Assembly (NCBI GenBank): GCA_002310055.1
Contig: DBXS01000004.1
Location: 497-16,552 of the forward strand
Source: Clostridiales bacterium UBA1206
GTDB taxonomy: Bacteria > Bacillota > Clostridia > Oscillospirales > CAG-382
Length of the DNA: 16,056 nt
Reading direction: 5' to 3'
Numbering within the stretch: the first letter of the stretch is position 1; the number at the start of each line of letters is the position of its first letter. Under the pieces are notes generated by a model. It was not told the DNA's origin. It saw only the letters and a list, made by a program, of their open reading frames with translations, and made no database searches. This document shows positions 14,234 through 16,056 of the stretch, piece by piece. A program made the translations under genes and the position numbers.

Positions 14234-15094
14234 TCACTCCTCGACGGCGACTATCCTGCCGTTTTCGAAATAGCCGGTGTAGCTGCGCCCGTTGGGCCAG
14301 GTGTAGACGGCTTTTTCGCCGTGGACGTAACTGCCGTCGTCGTTCAATATGAATTCGCCGTTGGAATTCCGCAGACGCGTGTCGGGGACGCTGTCGATGA
14401 ACGTGCCGATATACGATTCGCCGTTTGCCCAGTGGAAGGTCCCCTTGCCGTTTATCTTGTCGTTTTCAAAACTGCCGGTGTAGTAATTGCCGTTATCGAA
14501 GTAATAGGTCCCTTCGCCGTGTTTCATGCCGTTGACGTAGTCGCCGGTATAGCGCGCCACGACCGAACCTTCCGCCGAAGCATAGGTATAGGTCCCCTTG
14601 CCGTTGTACATACCGTTCTTATACTCGCCTTCGTAGCTGGTGCCGTCCGCCCAGACGTACTTGCCGTGACCTTCCATTTTGCCGTCGACTATATCGCCTT
14701 CGTAATAATCGCCGTTTTTATAGACGTACTTGCCGTGGCCGGTGAGCTTGTCGTATTCAAACGTGCCTTCGTAGACGTCGCCCGTGGCGTAATAGGTGAG
14801 CTTGCCTTCGCCGTGCTGATACAGCTTGTAGATATCGCCCACGTACTTGTTGCCGTTGGAAAATTCTATCGTGTTGTTGTAATAGTCGAGCGTGGCGGTC
14901 CTGCCGTCGGGATATTTGATCCTGCCTTTGACCGGCTGACCTTCCACCACCTTGCCAATGAAAGAATACCCTTCGTCGTTGGTGATATACCGGTACCCCA
15001 TAAGGAGCAGCACGCCCACGGCGGTAGCGACGCAGACCGCCGCAAGGATGAATATTATTATTACCGGATGAATTCCCTGCTTGCCTTTATACAT
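14234..15094 (-). CDS. Membrane-anchored MORN-repeat protein
   Basis: The 286-residue protein has a short basic N-terminus, one TM helix (about 11-33) and a long beta-rich domain of MORN repeats (YxGxxxxGxxxGxGxxxxxxG). Six consecutive repeats are clear at about 84-105, 108-129, 131-152, 154-175, 182-203 and 205-226, and a partial one is at 272-282. Charge distribution (K3 and K5 before the TM) predicts N-inside, so the repeats would be outside the cell. MORN repeats bind lipids or proteins in eukaryotes; bacterial roles are poorly known. GGAGG is 6 nt from the ATG. The gene lies 17 nt after the two-TM unknown gene. The DNA of this gene shows the roughly 69-bp periodicity expected from the repeats. 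Confidence 0.93.
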   Translation of the reverse strand: MYKGKQGIHPVIIIFILAAVCVATAVGVLLLMGYRYITNDEGYSFIGKVVEGQPVKGRIKYPDGRTATLDYYNNTIEFSNGNKYVGDIYKLYQHGEGKLTYYATGDVYEGTFEYDKLTGHGKYVYKNGDYYEGDIVDGKMEGHGKYVWADGTSYEGEYKNGMYNGKGTYTYASAEGSVVARYTGDYVNGMKHGEGTYYFDNGNYYTGSFENDKINGKGTFHWANGESYIGTFIDSVPDTRLRNSNGEFILNDDGSYVHGEKAVYTWPNGRSYTGYFENGRIVAVEE

Positions 15095-15111
15095 TTAGAT
15101 CCTCCGAACAG

Positions 15112-15531
15112 TCAGCTTTCGCTTGAGAAAAGCCCTATTATGGATTGCGCCAGAGCCGGAAAAACGTACACGCACACCAGCGTCACGACCGCGAACAGCG
15201 CTATGGCGATAAGCAGTATCGCCACGCCGCCGGTGTTGGCTTTATATTTGTTTTCGGCTTTTTGGATATTTTCTTCGGGTATATAATACCTGCCGTTTTC
15301 GCAAAGCACGGTACGAGAAAAATCCGAACCGTTATTTAGCGAACGGCGCAGGAAGAAAGACGGCTTTTCGCCGAGCTCTTCCATACTGAGTGCGCTTTCG
15401 GGCGTGAAGGCGTTGTTTTGCAGCAGTTTCTGCACGAAAGAGCCGAGCTTTTTGCGCACGAAGAACACGTACAGCGCGGCGACGCTGACGCCTATCATAA
15501 ACGCCCACAGCACAAATCTGATATCATCCAT
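15112..15531 (-). CDS. Two-TM hypothetical protein
   Basis: I do not recognise this 139-residue protein. It has a TM helix at about 6-24 followed by RKK, a soluble middle part (about 30-99) with CENGRYYIPEENIQKAENKYKAN, and a second TM helix at about 101-127. The positive charges after the first helix place the middle part inside the cell and both ends outside. AAGGAG is 9 nt from the ATG. It lies 27 nt after serS and 17 nt before the MORN gene, so it is probably co-expressed with both. It may partner the membrane MORN protein, but only the position suggests this. Confidence 0.75.
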   Translation of the reverse strand: MDDIRFVLWAFMIGVSVAALYVFFVRKKLGSFVQKLLQNNAFTPESALSMEELGEKPSFFLRRSLNNGSDFSRTVLCENGRYYIPEENIQKAENKYKANTGGVAILLIAIALFAVVTLVCVYVFPALAQSIIGLFSSES

Positions 15532-15558
15532 TTGACCGCGCTCCTTAATTGAAAATTC

Positions 15559-16056
15559 TTATTTACAAGGGACGAGCTTTTCGGTCCCGCCCATATACGG
15601 GCGCAGCGCGGCGGGAACGCTCACGCTGCCGTCGGCTTGAAGATTGTTTTCCAAAAAGGCGATAAGCATACGGGGCGGAGCCACGACCGTGTTGTTGAGC
15701 GTGTGCGCCAGATACTTGGTGCCGTCTTCTTTTTCTATCCTTATCTTCAGACGTCTCGCTTGAGCGTCGCCCAGGTTGGAGCAGCTGCCCACTTCGAAAT
15801 ACTTCTTCTGTCTGGGGGACCACGCTTCGACGTCGCACGATTTGACTTTGAGGTCGGCAAGGTCGCCCGAGCAGCATTCGAGCGTGCGCACGGGGATATC
15901 CAGGCTGCGGAACAGGTCGACGGTGTTCTTCCACAATTTGTCATACCACGTCATACTGTCTTCGGGTTTGCAGATGACGATCATTTCCTGTTTTTCGAAC
16001 TGGTGAATGCGGTACACGCCGCGCTCTTCTATGCCGTGCGCGCCTTTTTCCTTGCG
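15559..16056 (-). CDS. serS: Seryl-tRNA synthetase, C-terminal part (cut by right edge)
   Basis: This class II synthetase charges tRNA-Ser and tRNA-Sec with serine. About 165 C-terminal residues are visible; the reading frame stays open to the right edge. The class II core is clear: motif 2 region RGVYRIHQFEKQEMI, then CSGDLADLKVKSCDVEAWSPRQKKYFEVGSCSNLGDAQARR, and motif 3 HTLNNTVVAPPRMLIAFLENN...ADGSVSVPAALRPYMGG. The stretch around motif 2 (KGAHGIEERGVYRIHQFEK) differs from the common bacterial form (GSAGRDTRGLIRxHQF) and resembles archaeal-type sequences. It may thus be a variant clade or a second SerRS copy; that needs the missing N-terminal half. It is the most upstream gene visible, and its promoter is outside the window. 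Confidence 0.93.
   Translation of the reverse strand, partial: RKEKGAHGIEERGVYRIHQFEKQEMIVICKPEDSMTWYDKLWKNTVDLFRSLDIPVRTLECCSGDLADLKVKSCDVEAWSPRQKKYFEVGSCSNLGDAQARRLKIRIEKEDGTKYLAHTLNNTVVAPPRMLIAFLENNLQADGSVSVPAALRPYMGGTEKLVPCK

Noticed and set aside
14420..14990. Periodic DNA suggesting a tandem repeat or CRISPR-like array
   Set aside because: The period is about 69 bp and in frame with MORN protein repeats. The units are diverged, and no constant repeat with unique spacers is present.
13799..15286. 495-codon plus-strand open frame opposite the MORN and isomerase genes
   Set aside because: It is a mirror of the MORN repeats (a Val/Ala-rich periodic product) and crosses several real genes and their ribosome sites.
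10975..15531. A defence or secondary-metabolite cluster
   Set aside because: No nuclease, toxin, NRPS or other effector domain is present. The genes are individually familiar envelope and metabolic types.

Overview
This 16 kb window is a stretch of ordinary bacterial chromosome in which every supported gene lies on the minus strand. Transcription therefore runs from the right edge (position 16056) to the left edge (position 1). By eye the GC content is in the mid-50s per cent. The layout suggests a Clostridia-type Firmicute: a Clostridia-style GluRS with an N-terminal extension, paired GluRS and GlnRS, Gram-positive LexA (SOS) boxes, a CIRCE-like element at clpB, strong AGGAGG ribosome sites and many 4-bp start/stop overlaps. 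A gut Christensenellales-like lineage is possible, but that placement is inference. No mobile element, CRISPR array, rRNA or tRNA gene was seen.

Right block (about 10345-16056). The 3' part of a seryl-tRNA synthetase is followed closely by a two-TM unknown protein, a membrane-anchored MORN-repeat protein, a sugar-phosphate isomerase-like TIM barrel, apolipoprotein N-acyltransferase (Lnt), an alpha/beta esterase and an XRE-type DNA-binding protein with a duplicated membrane module. Gaps are 45 nt or less and several genes overlap, so this reads as one co-directional operon with a cell-envelope flavour.

Middle block (6282-10361). After a short gap with a plausible promoter and an operator-like inverted repeat come a 149-aa unknown protein, a Crp/Fnr-family regulator, a secreted and membrane-anchored GHL10 (glycosidase-like) protein and a Dabb-domain protein. 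The last three are coupled by start/stop overlaps. A strong intrinsic terminator (6282-6322) closes the block.

SOS unit (4672-6274). A Y-family DNA polymerase (DinB/Pol IV type) sits behind a perfect-consensus sigma-A promoter. Two identical LexA boxes in opposite orientation flank that promoter. The polymerase carries an N-terminal extension of about 60 residues of unknown function. An intrinsic terminator follows.

Left block (1-4645). A sigma-A promoter drives gltX and glnS as a coupled pair. After a CIRCE-like element comes the N-terminal third of clpB, cut by the window edge.

I did not find a convincing undescribed multi-gene system. The most interesting signals are the doubled SOS operator, the polymerase N-terminal extension, the membrane-anchored XRE protein with repeated WHPxW modules, the unknown gene with an operator-like repeat at its promoter, and an unusual preference for ATA isoleucine codons in clpB. 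No stretch longer than 300 bases lacks a gene; the longest non-coding stretches are about 150-210 bases.
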